Assembly (NCBI RefSeq): GCF_900609055.1
Contig: NZ_UXAW01000056.1
Coordinates: 23,296 to 87,295 of the forward strand
Source of the DNA: Pseudogemmobacter humi
Lineage (GTDB): Bacteria > Pseudomonadota > Alphaproteobacteria > Rhodobacterales > Rhodobacteraceae
Direction of reading: 5' to 3'
DNA: 64,000 nucleotides
The position numbers and the translations under genes were made by a program. Under the pieces are notes generated by a model. That model saw only the letters and a program-made list of their open reading frames with translations, searched no databases and was not told where the DNA came from. Within the stretch, counting starts at the first letter, position 1; each line of letters opens with the position of its first letter. Below, piece by piece: positions 52,816 to 62,208 of the stretch.

Positions 52816-53832
52816 ATGACCGCTGAAACTTCCGGGCCGGACGCCGGGGCCGGAGGCGTGCAGCCGCCCCATCCCGCCGGAAATGCCCGGCGCAATCCCG
52901 GCATCGCGCTGGACACCGCGATGTTCGCGGGCCAGGCGGTGAACCGCCCGGCGGCCGAGCGCCGCGCGGCCTCGCTGGTGGCGCGGCGCGGCGTCAAGAA
53001 GGAGTTCCAGGCCGCCTGGCTGATCAATGCGATCCGCTGCATCGACCTGACCACCCTGGCGGGCGATGATACCGCGGCGCGGGTGGCCCGGCTTTGCGCC
53101 AAGGCCCGCCAGCCGCTGGCGCCGCATATCGCCGAGGGGCTGGGCGCGGGCGCGATGCGGCTGACCACCGGCGCGGTCTGCGTCTATCCGACCATGGTGC
53201 CCCATGCGGTCAAGGCGCTGGCGGGCAGCGGGATTCCGGTGGCCTCGGTCGCGACCGGCTTTCCCGCCGGGCTGATGCCGCTTCACCTGCGGCTTGAGGA
53301 AATCCACTGGGCGGTGGCCGAGGGCGCCTCTGAGATCGACATCGTGATCACCCGCGAACATGTGCTGAACGCGAACTGGCAGGCGCTTTACGACGAGGTG
53401 GCGGCGATGCGGGCGGCCTGCGGCGCGGCCCATCTGAAGGCGATCCTCGCCACCGGCGAGTTGCAGACCCTGCGCAACGTCTATGCCGCCTCGATGGTGG
53501 CGATGCAGGCGGGGGCGGATTTCATCAAGACCTCGACCGGCAAGGAGGGCGTCAACGCGACCCTGCCGGTCAGCCTGGTGATGACCCGCGCCTTGCGCGA
53601 CTATCTCGACGCGACCGGCCACCGGATCGGCTTCAAGCCCGCGGGCGGGATGAAATCGGCGAAGGACGCGCTGAACTGGCAGATCCTGATGAAAGAGGAG
53701 ATGGGCCGCGACTGGCTTGCGCCCGATCTGTTCCGCATCGGGGCCTCGTCGATGCTGGGCGATATCGAGCGCCAGCTGGAACATCACGTCACCGGACGCT
53801 ACGCGGCCTCGTCGCGCCACGCGATCGCCTGA
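52816..53832 (+). CDS. deoC: Deoxyribose-phosphate aldolase
   Basis: 338 residues, the long alphaproteobacterial form of DeoC. The Schiff-base lysine motif DFIKTSTGKEG is followed by GFKPAGGMKS (the second lysine). It cleaves 2-deoxyribose-5-phosphate to acetaldehyde and glyceraldehyde-3-phosphate. ATG 52816 is 7 nt after GGAG; ATG 52810 is too close. The next gene, an aldehyde dehydrogenase 11 bp away, would oxidise the acetaldehyde. Confidence 0.94.
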   Translation: MTAETSGPDAGAGGVQPPHPAGNARRNPGIALDTAMFAGQAVNRPAAERRAASLVARRGVKKEFQAAWLINAIRCIDLTTLAGDDTAARVARLCAKARQPLAPHIAEGLGAGAMRLTTGAVCVYPTMVPHAVKALAGSGIPVASVATGFPAGLMPLHLRLEEIHWAVAEGASEIDIVITREHVLNANWQALYDEVAAMRAACGAAHLKAILATGELQTLRNVYAASMVAMQAGADFIKTSTGKEGVNATLPVSLVMTRALRDYLDATGHRIGFKPAGGMKSAKDALNWQILMKEEMGRDWLAPDLFRIGASSMLGDIERQLEHHVTGRYAASSRHAIA

Positions 53833-53843
53833 GGAAAGCGGCT

Positions 53844-56189
53844 ATGACCAGAATCACGGATATTCTTTCGACCATGGATTACGGCCCCGCCCCGGAAGAC
53901 AGCAGCATCGTGCGCGACTGGCTGCAACGCCACGAGGCCGGGTTCGGCCATTTCATCGACGGAGCCTTCACCGCGGCGGCCGATACTTTCGCGGTCACCG
54001 AACCCGCGACCGGCCAACAGATCGCCCGGGTCAGCCAGGGCAGCGCCGAAGATGTCGATGCGGCGGTGAAGGCCGCCCGCCGCGCCCAGGGGCCATGGGC
54101 GGCGCTGCCGGGCCATGACCGGGCGCGCCATCTCTATGCGCTGGCCCGCCACGTCCAGCAACACGCGCGGTTTCTGGCGGTGCTGGAGACCATCGACAAC
54201 GGCAAGCCGATCCGCGAGAGCCGCGACATCGACATTCCGCTGGTCGCCCGCCATTTCTACCACCATGCGGGCTGGGCGGAACTGATCGCCGACGAGTTTC
54301 CCGGGCAGCGGCCGCATGGCGTCTGCGGCCAGGTGATCCCGTGGAACTTCCCGCTGCTGATGCTGGCCTGGAAGGTGGCGCCGGCTTTGGCGGCGGGGAA
54401 TACGGTGGTGCTGAAACCCGCGGAATACACGCCGCTGACCGCGCTGGCCTTTGCCGAGATCGCGCGCGAGGCCGGGCTGCCGAAGGGGGTTCTGAACATC
54501 GTCACCGGCGACGGGGCGACCGGGGCCGCGCTGACCGGCCATCCGGGGGTGGACAAGGTGGCCTTCACCGGCTCGACCGAAGTGGGCCGGCTGATCCGCC
54601 GCCAGACCGCCGGATCCGGCAAGGCGCTGACGCTGGAGCTGGGCGGCAAATCCCCCTTCATCGTCTTCGCCGACGCCGACCTGGATGCGGCGGTCGAGGG
54701 GGTGGTGGATTCGATCTGGTTCAACCAGGGCGAGGTCTGCTGCGCGGGCTCGCGCATCCTGGTGGCCGAAAGCGTCGCCGCGCGGTTCACCGACCTGCTG
54801 AAACGCCGGATGGCGAAGCTGACGGTGGGCGATCCGCTGGACAAGAACACCGATCTGGGCGCCATCGTCCATCCGGTTCAGCTCGCGCGCATCCGGGCTC
54901 TGGTCGAACAGGGGCGGGCCGAAGGGGCCCGGATCCATCAGGGCACCGCGCCCGAGGGCTGTTTCTACCCGCCGACGCTGGCGACCGGGGTGGAGCCGGC
55001 CTCGACTCTCGCCTCGGAAGAGATCTTCGGCCCGGTGGCGACGCTGACCGCGTTCCGCACGCCCGCGGATGCGGTGGCGCTGGCCAACAACAGCCGCTAC
55101 GGGCTGGCGGCCTCGGTCTGGTCGGAGAACATCAGCCTCGCCACCGATATCGCCGCGAAGGTGAAGGCCGGGGTGGTCTGGATCAATTCGGCCAACCTGT
55201 TCGACGCGGGCGCGGGTTTCGGCGGGTATCGCGAAAGCGGTTTCGGCCGCGAGGGCGGGCGCGAGGGCATGGCGGCCTGCCTGACCCTGCCAACCCCGGT
55301 GGCGCAGACGCCCGAAGAGACGCCGCCCGCCCCTGACGCGAGCCCTGCCGAAAGCCTGCCCCCCGCGGCGGTCGACCGCACCGCCAAACTCTATATCGGC
55401 GGCAAACAGGCGCGGCCCGACAGCGGTTATTCCTGTGCGGTGGCGGGGGGGCTCGCGCCGCTCGGCAACCGCAAGGACATCCGCAACGCGGTCGAAGCCG
55501 CCCGTGCCGCGACGGGCTGGGGCGGGCAGACCGGCCACAACCGCGCCCAGGTGCTGTATTACCTGGCCGAGAACCTCTCGGCCCGCGCCGCCGAGTTCGA
55601 GGGGCGCCTGCGCAGCTTCGGCCAGTCGGCCACGGCGGCGAAGGCCGAGGTCGGGACCGCGATCCGCCGGATCTTCTGGTATGCGGCGCAAGCCGACAAA
55701 TTCGACGGCGCGGTGCATTCGACGAAATCGGCGCATGTGACGCTGGCGATGAACGAGCCGGTCGGGGTCATGGGCATCGCCTGCCCGAACGCCTTCCCGC
55801 TTCTGGGTTTCGTGTCGCTGGTGCTGCCCGCCATCGCCATGGGCAACCGCGTGGTGGCGGTGCCGTCGCAGATCCATCCGCTGGCGGCGACCGATCTTTA
55901 CCAGGTCATCGACACGTCTGACCTGCCCGGGGGCGTGATCAACATCGTCACCGGCGCGCGCGACGCTCTGGCGAAGGTTCTGGCCGAACATGACGATGTG
56001 GACGGGCTGTGGTATTTCGGCACCGCCGCGGGCGGCCGCATGGTCGAGGAGGCGTCTGTCGGCAATCTGAAACAGACCTGGTGCGAGGACGGCGCCGCCC
56101 GCAACTGGGCCGGGGCCGAAGGCCAGGGACGCACGTTCCTGACCCGCGCGACCCAGGTCAAGAACATCTGGATCCCATACGGCGAGTGA
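53844..56189 (+). CDS. Two-domain aldehyde dehydrogenase, partner of DeoC
   Basis: 781 residues. Residues about 35-490 are a full aldehyde dehydrogenase with Asn168 (PWNFP), Glu265 (LELGGKSP) and Cys299/Cys300 (EVCCAGS). After an Ala/Pro linker (about 495-510), residues 515-781 repeat only the N-terminal part of the fold (KLYIGGKQARPDSG, PNAFPLLGFVSLVLP, GVINIVTGARDAL) and stop without a catalytic half. The second part is likely regulatory or structural. Such fused proteins regularly follow deoC in Rhodobacterales and rhizobia. Expected role: oxidation of acetaldehyde from nucleoside breakdown. Confidence 0.9.
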   Translation: MTRITDILSTMDYGPAPEDSSIVRDWLQRHEAGFGHFIDGAFTAAADTFAVTEPATGQQIARVSQGSAEDVDAAVKAARRAQGPWAALPGHDRARHLYALARHVQQHARFLAVLETIDNGKPIRESRDIDIPLVARHFYHHAGWAELIADEFPGQRPHGVCGQVIPWNFPLLMLAWKVAPALAAGNTVVLKPAEYTPLTALAFAEIAREAGLPKGVLNIVTGDGATGAALTGHPGVDKVAFTGSTEVGRLIRRQTAGSGKALTLELGGKSPFIVFADADLDAAVEGVVDSIWFNQGEVCCAGSRILVAESVAARFTDLLKRRMAKLTVGDPLDKNTDLGAIVHPVQLARIRALVEQGRAEGARIHQGTAPEGCFYPPTLATGVEPASTLASEEIFGPVATLTAFRTPADAVALANNSRYGLAASVWSENISLATDIAAKVKAGVVWINSANLFDAGAGFGGYRESGFGREGGREGMAACLTLPTPVAQTPEETPPAPDASPAESLPPAAVDRTAKLYIGGKQARPDSGYSCAVAGGLAPLGNRKDIRNAVEAARAATGWGGQTGHNRAQVLYYLAENLSARAAEFEGRLRSFGQSATAAKAEVGTAIRRIFWYAAQADKFDGAVHSTKSAHVTLAMNEPVGVMGIACPNAFPLLGFVSLVLPAIAMGNRVVAVPSQIHPLAATDLYQVIDTSDLPGGVINIVTGARDALAKVLAEHDDVDGLWYFGTAAGGRMVEEASVGNLKQTWCEDGAARNWAGAEGQGRTFLTRATQVKNIWIPYGE

Positions 56190-56569
56190 TCATCTGCGAT
56201 GGCGGCGGTGTTCCGGCCGGGGGCGAGGACATCCCGAAGGTGATCGGTGCGGAACTGATGGGTGCAGCGGGCTGTCCGGTCCCGGCCCGGATCCGCTCCG
56301 GGGCCATATCGGCCGGCCCCGGAGCGGCGATCCGGCCGGCCATCGCGGACGCGCGCGGCGTGACCTGGCCCGAGGGGCCGCCGGAACGCGCCGCTGCGCT
56401 GCCGGGCAAGAAGGCGGTGGTCTCGTCCATTGCGCGGCTGGATCAGCGCCTCTCGCCGGAGCGTTGCGGGCTCACGGGCTTTCAGCCCCGCGCCCCCTCC
56501 CGGCCAGACGGGGCGCGCGCGTAAAGCCTTTCTCCGACATATTCCTGCTCGCCGCCGCGCAATCGGGCG
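56190..56569. other. Region without a recognised gene after the ALDH
   Basis: The plus frame from about 56199 (VIICDGGGVPAGGEDIPKVI) is open to 56524 but matches no family I know and has no start with a ribosome-binding site. It leads directly into a NrdH-like remnant, so this may be decayed coding sequence. Confidence 0.4.
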
Positions 56570-56665
56570 AGGAGCCTCGGCTACCGGCAAGTGCCGGTGG
56601 TGGTCACGACCGAGGGGCAGCACTGGTCCGGGTTTCAGCCGGGCAGGATTGCGGCGCTGAACTGA
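56570..56665 (+). pseudogene. NrdH-like glutaredoxin remnant (C-terminal part)
   Basis: The frame reads ARSLGYRQVPVVVTTEG, then QHWSGFQPGRIAALN and a stop. This is the C-terminal half of NrdH-type redoxins, where GFRQLPVV and WSGFRPDRI are typical. The N-terminal half with the CxxC active site is missing, an in-frame stop lies at 56522-56524, and no nrdI, nrdE or nrdF follows. I read it as a broken fragment of an NrdH gene, the electron donor of class Ib ribonucleotide reductase. Confidence 0.55.
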
Positions 56666-56738
56666 CCCCACGGCGCTGCGGGCTGCAACGGGAACCTCCT
56701 GCGCGACGGACCGTTGTCTCCATGGAAGGGGAAACATC

Positions 56739-56960
56739 ATGGCTAACGCATCTCACAAGAAATTCGGCAAGGGCGTCCAGGGGAAGGGTGATGCCTCGGG
56801 AGCAATGACCATATCCGACATCGACAAGATTCCGCCCAACGAGGTGCTGTCGAACCGGGACAAGCAACAGACACCCCGGAAGGGCGGGCATGACGGTAAG
56901 AACACCCAGACCGAGCAGTATGAGGACCACGTGGCGAACCGGATCCCGAAAGATGACTGA
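56739..56960 (+). CDS. Small hydrophilic protein of unknown function
   Basis: 73 residues, highly charged, no hydrophobic stretch: starts MANASHKKFGKGVQGKG and ends with acidic/basic low-complexity sequence. The ATG follows GGAAGGGG at good spacing, and codon use looks coding. Similar short, disordered, stress-type proteins occur in Rhodobacterales, but I cannot name a function. Confidence 0.65.
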   Translation: MANASHKKFGKGVQGKGDASGAMTISDIDKIPPNEVLSNRDKQQTPRKGGHDGKNTQTEQYEDHVANRIPKDD

Positions 56961-57439
56961 TCTTCGATCTTCGAACACCATACCGCGCCCGCTGCATTGG
57001 TCCTGTCTTGAGCCATCTGGCGACCCCATGCGGATGATCGGGCGATGGTGTCGGGTCTGAGGCTCATTGCTTCCTGGCGGCGCGGGGTGCCGCCAATGAA
57101 CATCCTCTCCACCTCGCCGGGCTTATGGCCCGTGCGTTGCGCTCAGGCGCGCGCTGGACAGGGCAGGGCTGGCACATGAGAAGCGGGCAGCGGCTGACTG
57201 GCCGGATGAGGTCGGGCGGCCGGCCCGGATCGCGGGATCACGGCAAGGCCTGCCGGTGGTGGCTGGGGATAAGGTCTCGCCAGCCTTAATCAAAGCATTG
57301 AGAGAAGAACCAGCCGAGAACCGATTGTACGTGATTTGTACGAAGCCGGGTCGGTTCGCTTCGTTCACGTAAGGATCTGCACTAATCCGACCAGAAATCT
57401 TTCGGGATTCGGCCAGGATCATGACATGCAAGAGATAAA
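56961..57439. other. 479-bp region between small ORF and tRNA
   Basis: No gene recognised. GC falls near 57280-57430, just downstream (minus strand) of the tRNA, which is typical of a terminator or of an old integration site. No repeat of the tRNA 3' end was noticed here. Confidence 0.4.
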
Positions 57440-57514
<75 letters not shown>

Positions 57515-57742
57515 CTTTTTCTTCCAGATTGCTGCCCGGGCGGTTGCCCCGATACAAGCGGGCTCCGGAAAAGCCCTTTCACCTCAACCGACTGCGGCTT
57601 ATGTCACGCCCCGTATCAGGGAAGTGCCCGGCCACAGCGCCGTTTCGGTGAGCGGGGAGATAGACGCAAAGCTTCGCCTCTGCAAGCCCCTTTTCGACGC
57701 CCGCACTGGACCGCGCAACGGGGCTGCGCTAATCCTGCCCGC

Positions 57743-57934
57743 ATGTCCGAACCCGTCGACAGAGCGCCCCCCGGCAAACGGAAATCTCCTGCGGAAAAGG
57801 CGCGGGAAGACCGGCTGAAAGCCGCGCTGAAAGCCAATATGGCGCGGCGCAAGGCCCAGGCCAGGGCGCGCACCGCCGGAGAGGCGGGCGGGGGCGAAGA
57901 GCCGGGCGGCCCTGACGGGCAGGACAACGGATAA
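57743..57934 (+). CDS. Small basic conserved protein upstream of murA
   Basis: 63 residues: a basic helix-rich segment PAEKAREDRLKAALKANMAR, followed by RRKAQARARTAG and a Gly-rich tail. This type of short protein (R/K-rich KANMARRKAQ motif) is widespread in alphaproteobacteria and often stands before murA, as here (18 bp). Function unknown; the charge suggests nucleic-acid or ribosome contact. Confidence 0.72.
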   Translation: MSEPVDRAPPGKRKSPAEKAREDRLKAALKANMARRKAQARARTAGEAGGGEEPGGPDGQDNG

Positions 57935-57952
57935 CGAGCGAGAGGCAGGTTC

Positions 57953-59221
57953 ATGGATTCGATTCTGGTCAGGGGTAACGGGCCGCTCAACGGGGTGATT
58001 CCGATCGCGGGGGCCAAGAACGCCTGCCTGACGCTGATGCCCGCCACGCTTCTGTCGGAAGAGCCGCTGACGCTGACCAATGCGCCGAGGCTGTCGGACA
58101 TCCGCACCATGACGCAGCTTCTGCAAAGCCTCGGCGTCGAGGTCAGCGCGTTGCACCAGGGCAAGGTCATCACCATGTCCTCGCATGGCGGGCTGAACCC
58201 CACCGCCGATTACGAGATCGTGCGCAGGATGCGGGCCTCGAATCTGGTGCTGGGGCCCTTGCTCGCGCGGCTCGGCCATGCGGTGGTCTCGCTGCCCGGC
58301 GGCTGCGCCATCGGCGCGCGGCCGATGGATATCCATATCGACGCGCTGACCGCGCTCGGGGCGGAAATCGACTTGCGCGACGGCTATCTGCATGCCAAAG
58401 CCCCCGGCGGGCTGAAAGGCGCGGTGCATGAGATGCGCTTCGCCTCCGTCGGCGCGACCGAGAATTTCGTCATGGCGGCCACGCTCGCCAAGGGCACTTC
58501 GGTGCTGAAGAACGCTGCGCGCGAGCCGGAGATCGTCGATCTGGTGCAGTGCCTGCGCCGGATGGGCGCCAGGATCGAGGGCGAGGGAACCGATACGATC
58601 ACCATAGAGGGCGTCTCCGCGCTGCGCGGGGCCACCCATCCGGTGGTGACCGACCGGATCGAACTGGGCACCTATATGCTGGCCCCGGCGATCTGCGGCG
58701 GCGAGGTGGAATGCCTCGGCGGCCGGATCGCGCTGCTTTCGGCCTTTTGCGAGAAACTGGACGAAGCGGGGATCTCGGTCGAGGAAACCCCGACCGGGCT
58801 GAAGGTCGCGCGCAGGAACGGCCGGATCCGGGCGGTGAATGTGGTGACCGAACCCTTCCCGGGCTTCCCGACCGACCTTCAGGCCCAGATGATGGCGCTT
58901 CTGTGCACCGCCGAGGGCACCAGCGTGCTGGAGGAGCGGATCTTCGAGAACCGTTTCATGCATGCGCCGGAGCTCATGCGGATGGGCGCGCGGATCGAGG
59001 TCCATGGCGGCACCGCCACCGTCCACGGGGTGGAAAAGCTGCGCGGCGCTCCGGTGATGGCGACGGATCTGCGCGCCAGCGTCTCGCTGATCCTCGCCGG
59101 TCTTGCCGCCGAGGGCGAGACGGTGGTGAGCCGGGTCTATCACCTCGACCGGGGCTACGAGCGGGTGGAAGAGAAACTCTCGGCCTGCGGCGCGCAGATC
59201 GAGCGGATCAGGGCGGGCTGA
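57953..59221 (+). CDS. murA: UDP-N-acetylglucosamine 1-carboxyvinyltransferase
   Basis: 422 residues, normal MurA length. It makes the first committed step of peptidoglycan synthesis, transferring enolpyruvate from [18 protein letters not shown] at the N-terminus and the catalytic-cysteine loop [10 protein letters not shown] at about residue 118 are diagnostic, with the cysteine that fosfomycin alkylates present. Followed after 5 bp by the DUF2948 gene. Confidence 0.96.
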   Translation: MDSILVRGNGPLNGVIPIAGAKNACLTLMPATLLSEEPLTLTNAPRLSDIRTMTQLLQSLGVEVSALHQGKVITMSSHGGLNPTADYEIVRRMRASNLVLGPLLARLGHAVVSLPGGCAIGARPMDIHIDALTALGAEIDLRDGYLHAKAPGGLKGAVHEMRFASVGATENFVMAATLAKGTSVLKNAAREPEIVDLVQCLRRMGARIEGEGTDTITIEGVSALRGATHPVVTDRIELGTYMLAPAICGGEVECLGGRIALLSAFCEKLDEAGISVEETPTGLKVARRNGRIRAVNVVTEPFPGFPTDLQAQMMALLCTAEGTSVLEERIFENRFMHAPELMRMGARIEVHGGTATVHGVEKLRGAPVMATDLRASVSLILAGLAAEGETVVSRVYHLDRGYERVEEKLSACGAQIERIRAG

Positions 59222-59226
59222 CGGCG

Positions 59227-59685
59227 ATGGCGGATGCGCGATACGAGGACGGGTCCACCGGGCCGCTGTATCTGACAGCGGTGACGGCGGAGGATGCGCT
59301 GGTGATCTCGGCGCTTTTGCAGGATGCGGTGCTGACCGCGGCCGATCTGCATTACGACCGCCGCCGCCGCCGCTTCACCGCGCTGGTGAACCGCCTGCGC
59401 CGCGAGGATCGCACGCCCGCGCCCGAACGGGTGCGCAGCCTGTTCAGCGTGATGGATGTGCTGGCGGTGCAGAGCCAGGGCATCGCCCCCGGTGACACCG
59501 ATCAGGTGCTGTCGGTGCTGTCGGTGGCCTGGGAGCCGGGCGAGGAAGGGGCGGGGCAGCTGACGCTGATCCTCGCCGGCGACGGCGCGATCAGACTCGG
59601 CGCCGAGGCGTTGGAGCTGCATCTGGAAGACGTGAGCCGGCCCTATGTGGCGCCCTCGCGCAAACTCCCCGACCACGGCGCCTGA
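59227..59685 (+). CDS. DUF2948 family protein
   Basis: 152 residues of a small alphaproteobacterial family of unknown function. It starts LYLTAVTAEDALVISALLQDA and contains RRRFTALVNRLRRED. It sits between murA and hisD, its usual place in Rhodobacterales. The 5-bp spacing to murA shows co-transcription. Confidence 0.88.
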   Translation: MADARYEDGSTGPLYLTAVTAEDALVISALLQDAVLTAADLHYDRRRRRFTALVNRLRREDRTPAPERVRSLFSVMDVLAVQSQGIAPGDTDQVLSVLSVAWEPGEEGAGQLTLILAGDGAIRLGAEALELHLEDVSRPYVAPSRKLPDHGA

Positions 59686-59696
59686 TCCCGGCGCCG

Positions 59697-59737
59697 GATG
59701 CCTCCGGCGGGGGTATTTGGGTCAGGATGAAAGGCAT
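59697..59737 (+). repeat. Dispersed post-gene repeat, copy A
   Basis: CCTCCGGCGGGGGTATTTGG followed by GTCAGGATGAAAGGCAT. This consensus, found after genes in Rhodobacteraceae, recurs at 59772 and inverted at 60064. Confidence 0.6.
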
Positions 59738-59771
59738 AGGCGTCCCGGTTTGCGAGTGCCTGTTCCGGCCG

Positions 59772-59810
59772 TGGATACCTCCGGCAGGAGGATTTGGGTC
59801 AAGAGGAGAA
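59772..59810 (+). repeat. Dispersed post-gene repeat, copy B
   Basis: CCTCCGGCAGGAGGATTTGG followed by GTCAAGAGGAGAA: a diverged direct copy of repeat A, 75 bp further on. Confidence 0.55.
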
Positions 59811-60063
59811 CGGACGAGGCGGCAGTCTGGCCGAAGGGCGCCCGGGCCGCGGGCGAAATCCCCGCGAGTCAGAGGAAATCCGGGGCCGCTGGCGCTCTGA
59901 TGCGCAAGGCGCGGCAGTCCCCGTGGGCGCGGCGCTCCGCCTGAAGGCTTTCCCGGCGATTGCCCGTGGCGAGGTGATCGACAGCCATCTGCCGCCAGGA
60001 CGGTGCGCACTATGCGGCGGCGGAGCCTCTTGCCCCCGCGACGAGCCCCCCGGTGAAAGCCGC

Positions 60064-60103
60064 CATGCCTTTCATCCTGAGGGAAATACCCTCGGGGGGA
60101 GGC
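60064..60103 (-). repeat. Dispersed post-gene repeat, copy C (inverted)
   Basis: On the minus strand it reads CCCCCCGAGGGTATTTCCCT then CAGGATGAAAGGCATGGC, sharing GGGTATTT and CAGGATGAAAGGCAT with copy A. Confidence 0.6.
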
Positions 60104-60212
60104 CGCAGGCCGCGGGGGGCCGACGGCCCCCCGTTCCGGGGCCAGCCACCCGCGCGCCCTTTACAGCCTGGCTGCCCCCGCGCTATGCCCGGCCCGACGT
60201 CAGGAGGCCGCC

Positions 60213-61517
60213 ATGCCGCAGTATCTCTCCACCAGCGACCGGGATTTCGAAGCCGCTTTCACCGCACTTCTGGGGATGAAGCGCGAGGATGCGCCCGAGG
60301 TGGACGAGGCGGTCGCCGCGATCATCGCCGATGTCCGTGCCCGTGGCGATGCGGCGCTGATCGAACTGACGGTCCGCTTCGACCGGCTGGAACTGACGCC
60401 CGACCGACTGTGCTTCTCCCCCGGGGAGATCGAGGCCGAATGCGCGAAAGTGCCCCTGGCCGAGGCGGAGGCGCTCGCGCTCGCCGCCGCCCGCATCCGC
60501 GCTTATCACCAGCGCCAGTTGCCGCGGGACGAGAGCTGGACCGACGATCAGGGCGCCACGCTCGGCTGGCGCTGGACGCCGGTCTCGGCGGCGGGGCTCT
60601 ATGTGCCGGGGGGGCTCGCGTCCTACCCGTCCTCGGTCCTGATGAATGCGATTCCGGCGCGGGTGGCCGGGGTGGAGCGGCTGGAGATCGCCTGCCCGAC
60701 GCCCGGGGGCGAGGTCAATCCGCTGGTGATCCTTGCCGCGCGCCTCTCCGGCGTCGACCGGATCTGGCGGATCGGCGGCGCCCAGGCCATCGCGGCGCTG
60801 GCTTACGGCACTGAAACCATCGCGCCGGTCGACAAGATCACCGGGCCCGGCAACGCCTGGGTCGCCGCGGCCAAGCGCCGGGTCTTCGGCCGGGTGGGGA
60901 TCGACATGATCGCGGGGCCGTCCGAGATCCTCGTCATCGCCGACGCAAGCGCCGACCCGGACTGGATCGCGCTCGATATGCTGAGCCAGGCCGAGCATGA
61001 TGCCTCGGCCCAGGCGATCCTGGTGACGCCGGATGCGGATTTCGCCAAAGCGGTGGTGGCGGCGCTGGAGGCGCGGCTGACGACGCTGGAGCGGCGCGAG
61101 ATCGCGGGGGCGAGCTGGCGCGACAACGGCGCGGTGATCGTGACCCGCGATCTGGACGAGGCGGCGGTGCTGTCGAACCGGGTGGCGCCCGAGCATCTGG
61201 AACTGTGCACCGAAGACCCGGAGGCGCTGGCCGGAAAGATCACCCATGCCGGTGCGATCTTCCTCGGTCAATGGACGCCCGAGGCGATCGGCGATTACGT
61301 CGGCGGGCCGAACCATGTGCTGCCCACGGCGCGCTCGGCGCGGTTCTCCTCCGGGCTCTCGACGCTGGAATTCCTCAAGCGCACGACGCTGGCGAAGATG
61401 ACGCCGGAAGCCTTGCGCGCCATCGGTCCGGCGGCGGAAGTGCTGGCGGTGTCGGAGAGTCTTCAGGCGCATGGGCTGAGTGTGCGGGCGCGGCTGGAGC
61501 GGCTGAACCGGGGCTGA
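60213..61517 (+). CDS. hisD: Histidinol dehydrogenase
   Basis: 434 residues, normal HisD size. It carries out the last two oxidation steps of histidine synthesis with NAD and zinc. GPGNAWVAAAKR, the zinc-site region QAEHDASAQ, APEHLEL and GGPNHVLPTARSARFSSGLS are family motifs. The start ATG 60213 follows GGAGG. Usual Rhodobacterales partners after hisD (UPF0262, phosphatase, infA) are not present in the window. Confidence 0.96.
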   Translation: MPQYLSTSDRDFEAAFTALLGMKREDAPEVDEAVAAIIADVRARGDAALIELTVRFDRLELTPDRLCFSPGEIEAECAKVPLAEAEALALAAARIRAYHQRQLPRDESWTDDQGATLGWRWTPVSAAGLYVPGGLASYPSSVLMNAIPARVAGVERLEIACPTPGGEVNPLVILAARLSGVDRIWRIGGAQAIAALAYGTETIAPVDKITGPGNAWVAAAKRRVFGRVGIDMIAGPSEILVIADASADPDWIALDMLSQAEHDASAQAILVTPDADFAKAVVAALEARLTTLERREIAGASWRDNGAVIVTRDLDEAAVLSNRVAPEHLELCTEDPEALAGKITHAGAIFLGQWTPEAIGDYVGGPNHVLPTARSARFSSGLSTLEFLKRTTLAKMTPEALRAIGPAAEVLAVSESLQAHGLSVRARLERLNRG

Positions 61518-62208
61518 GGCGCGGCTGGTGTCGGAGCGGGGGGCCGTCTGCCCCCCGGAGCGGCCCCATGGGCCGCTCTCCCCCCGAGGATATTTTCAGA
61601 CAGAAAATGGGCAGGGCGAGGGACCTGGTGTTCCGGCGCGCTGCTGTATGTGCTGGTTTGAAGGGGACATCCCAATGTCGGGGTTCCGCCATTGTCGGAC
61701 GGCCTCGCCGCCAGCCACCGGATCAGGACAGATGCGCCGCTGCCGCTGCTTTTCGATACGGGGAGATTGTCTCGCCTCAATGCACGCGCCAGGCCCGGGA
61801 CTGTCCGCATGTGCGGACGAAAGCAGGGGGAAGGGCGTGATCCGGCCCGAACCCGGACAGCGCGTCAAAGCCCTGTCCGGGCGGCGGTGAAACCCGTCGT
61901 CCAGGGGTGCCCGGCCGGTCGGGGAAGGCGCGCTGATCCGGTCCGCAGCGCGACCGGCGGGATTCGCTGCGGCCCCGCAATCGCCGCGGGATCGCCTGAT
62001 CATCCCCGCCGGAGCGCCGTTATGCGACCGGCAGACTGTTTCCCAAAAGGAAATTGCCTGTTTCAGCCGTGCGATAAGCCCTAATCCATTCATAGTTAGG
62101 GCCAATTTATGCCACAATCGACGAGGCCAGAGGCATCCCCGGACTCGACATCGGCCGGCCTGATGCGCGATGATGATCGCGCCTCACAGGTTAAACCGGA
62201 GTTAACGA
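61518..62208. other. 691-bp region without a gene after hisD
   Basis: It starts with two back-to-back GC hairpins and a repeat (61538-61610). The rest holds only unsupported open frames. A CCCTAA/TTAGGG inverted repeat with an 11-bp spacer lies at 62079-62101. It may be decayed sequence. Confidence 0.5.
61538..61610 (+). repeat. Hairpin-plus-repeat element after hisD, copy D
   Basis: GGGGGGC-CGTCT-GCCCCCC (61538-61556) is followed by GAGCGGCCC-CAT-GGGCCGCTC (61558-61578), both perfect stems, and then CCCCCGAGGATATTTTCAGA with CAGAAAATGG. The final part belongs to the same class of elements as repeats A-C. It probably acts as the 3' end of the hisD transcript. Confidence 0.6.

Larger units (their letters stand above)
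59686..60212. other. 527-bp intergenic region with repeats before hisD
   Basis: No gene. It contains two direct copies and one inverted copy of a post-gene repeat (59697-59737, 59772-59810, 60064-60103) and a GC hairpin-rich patch around 60104-60150. These look like non-coding, genome-dispersed elements. Confidence 0.55.

Noticed and set aside
52162..52826. Overlapping open frames between the SQR pair and deoC
   Set aside because: No ribosome-binding sites, no motifs, and open frames on several strands at once, as expected from high GC.
53799..55991. 730-residue minus-strand frame opposite the ALDH
   Set aside because: His/Arg/Gly-rich antisense shadow of a strongly supported gene.
56009..56524. 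Plus-strand frame overlapping the end of the ALDH
   Set aside because: Begins inside the ALDH gene in another frame and has no independent start; kept only as possible decayed sequence.
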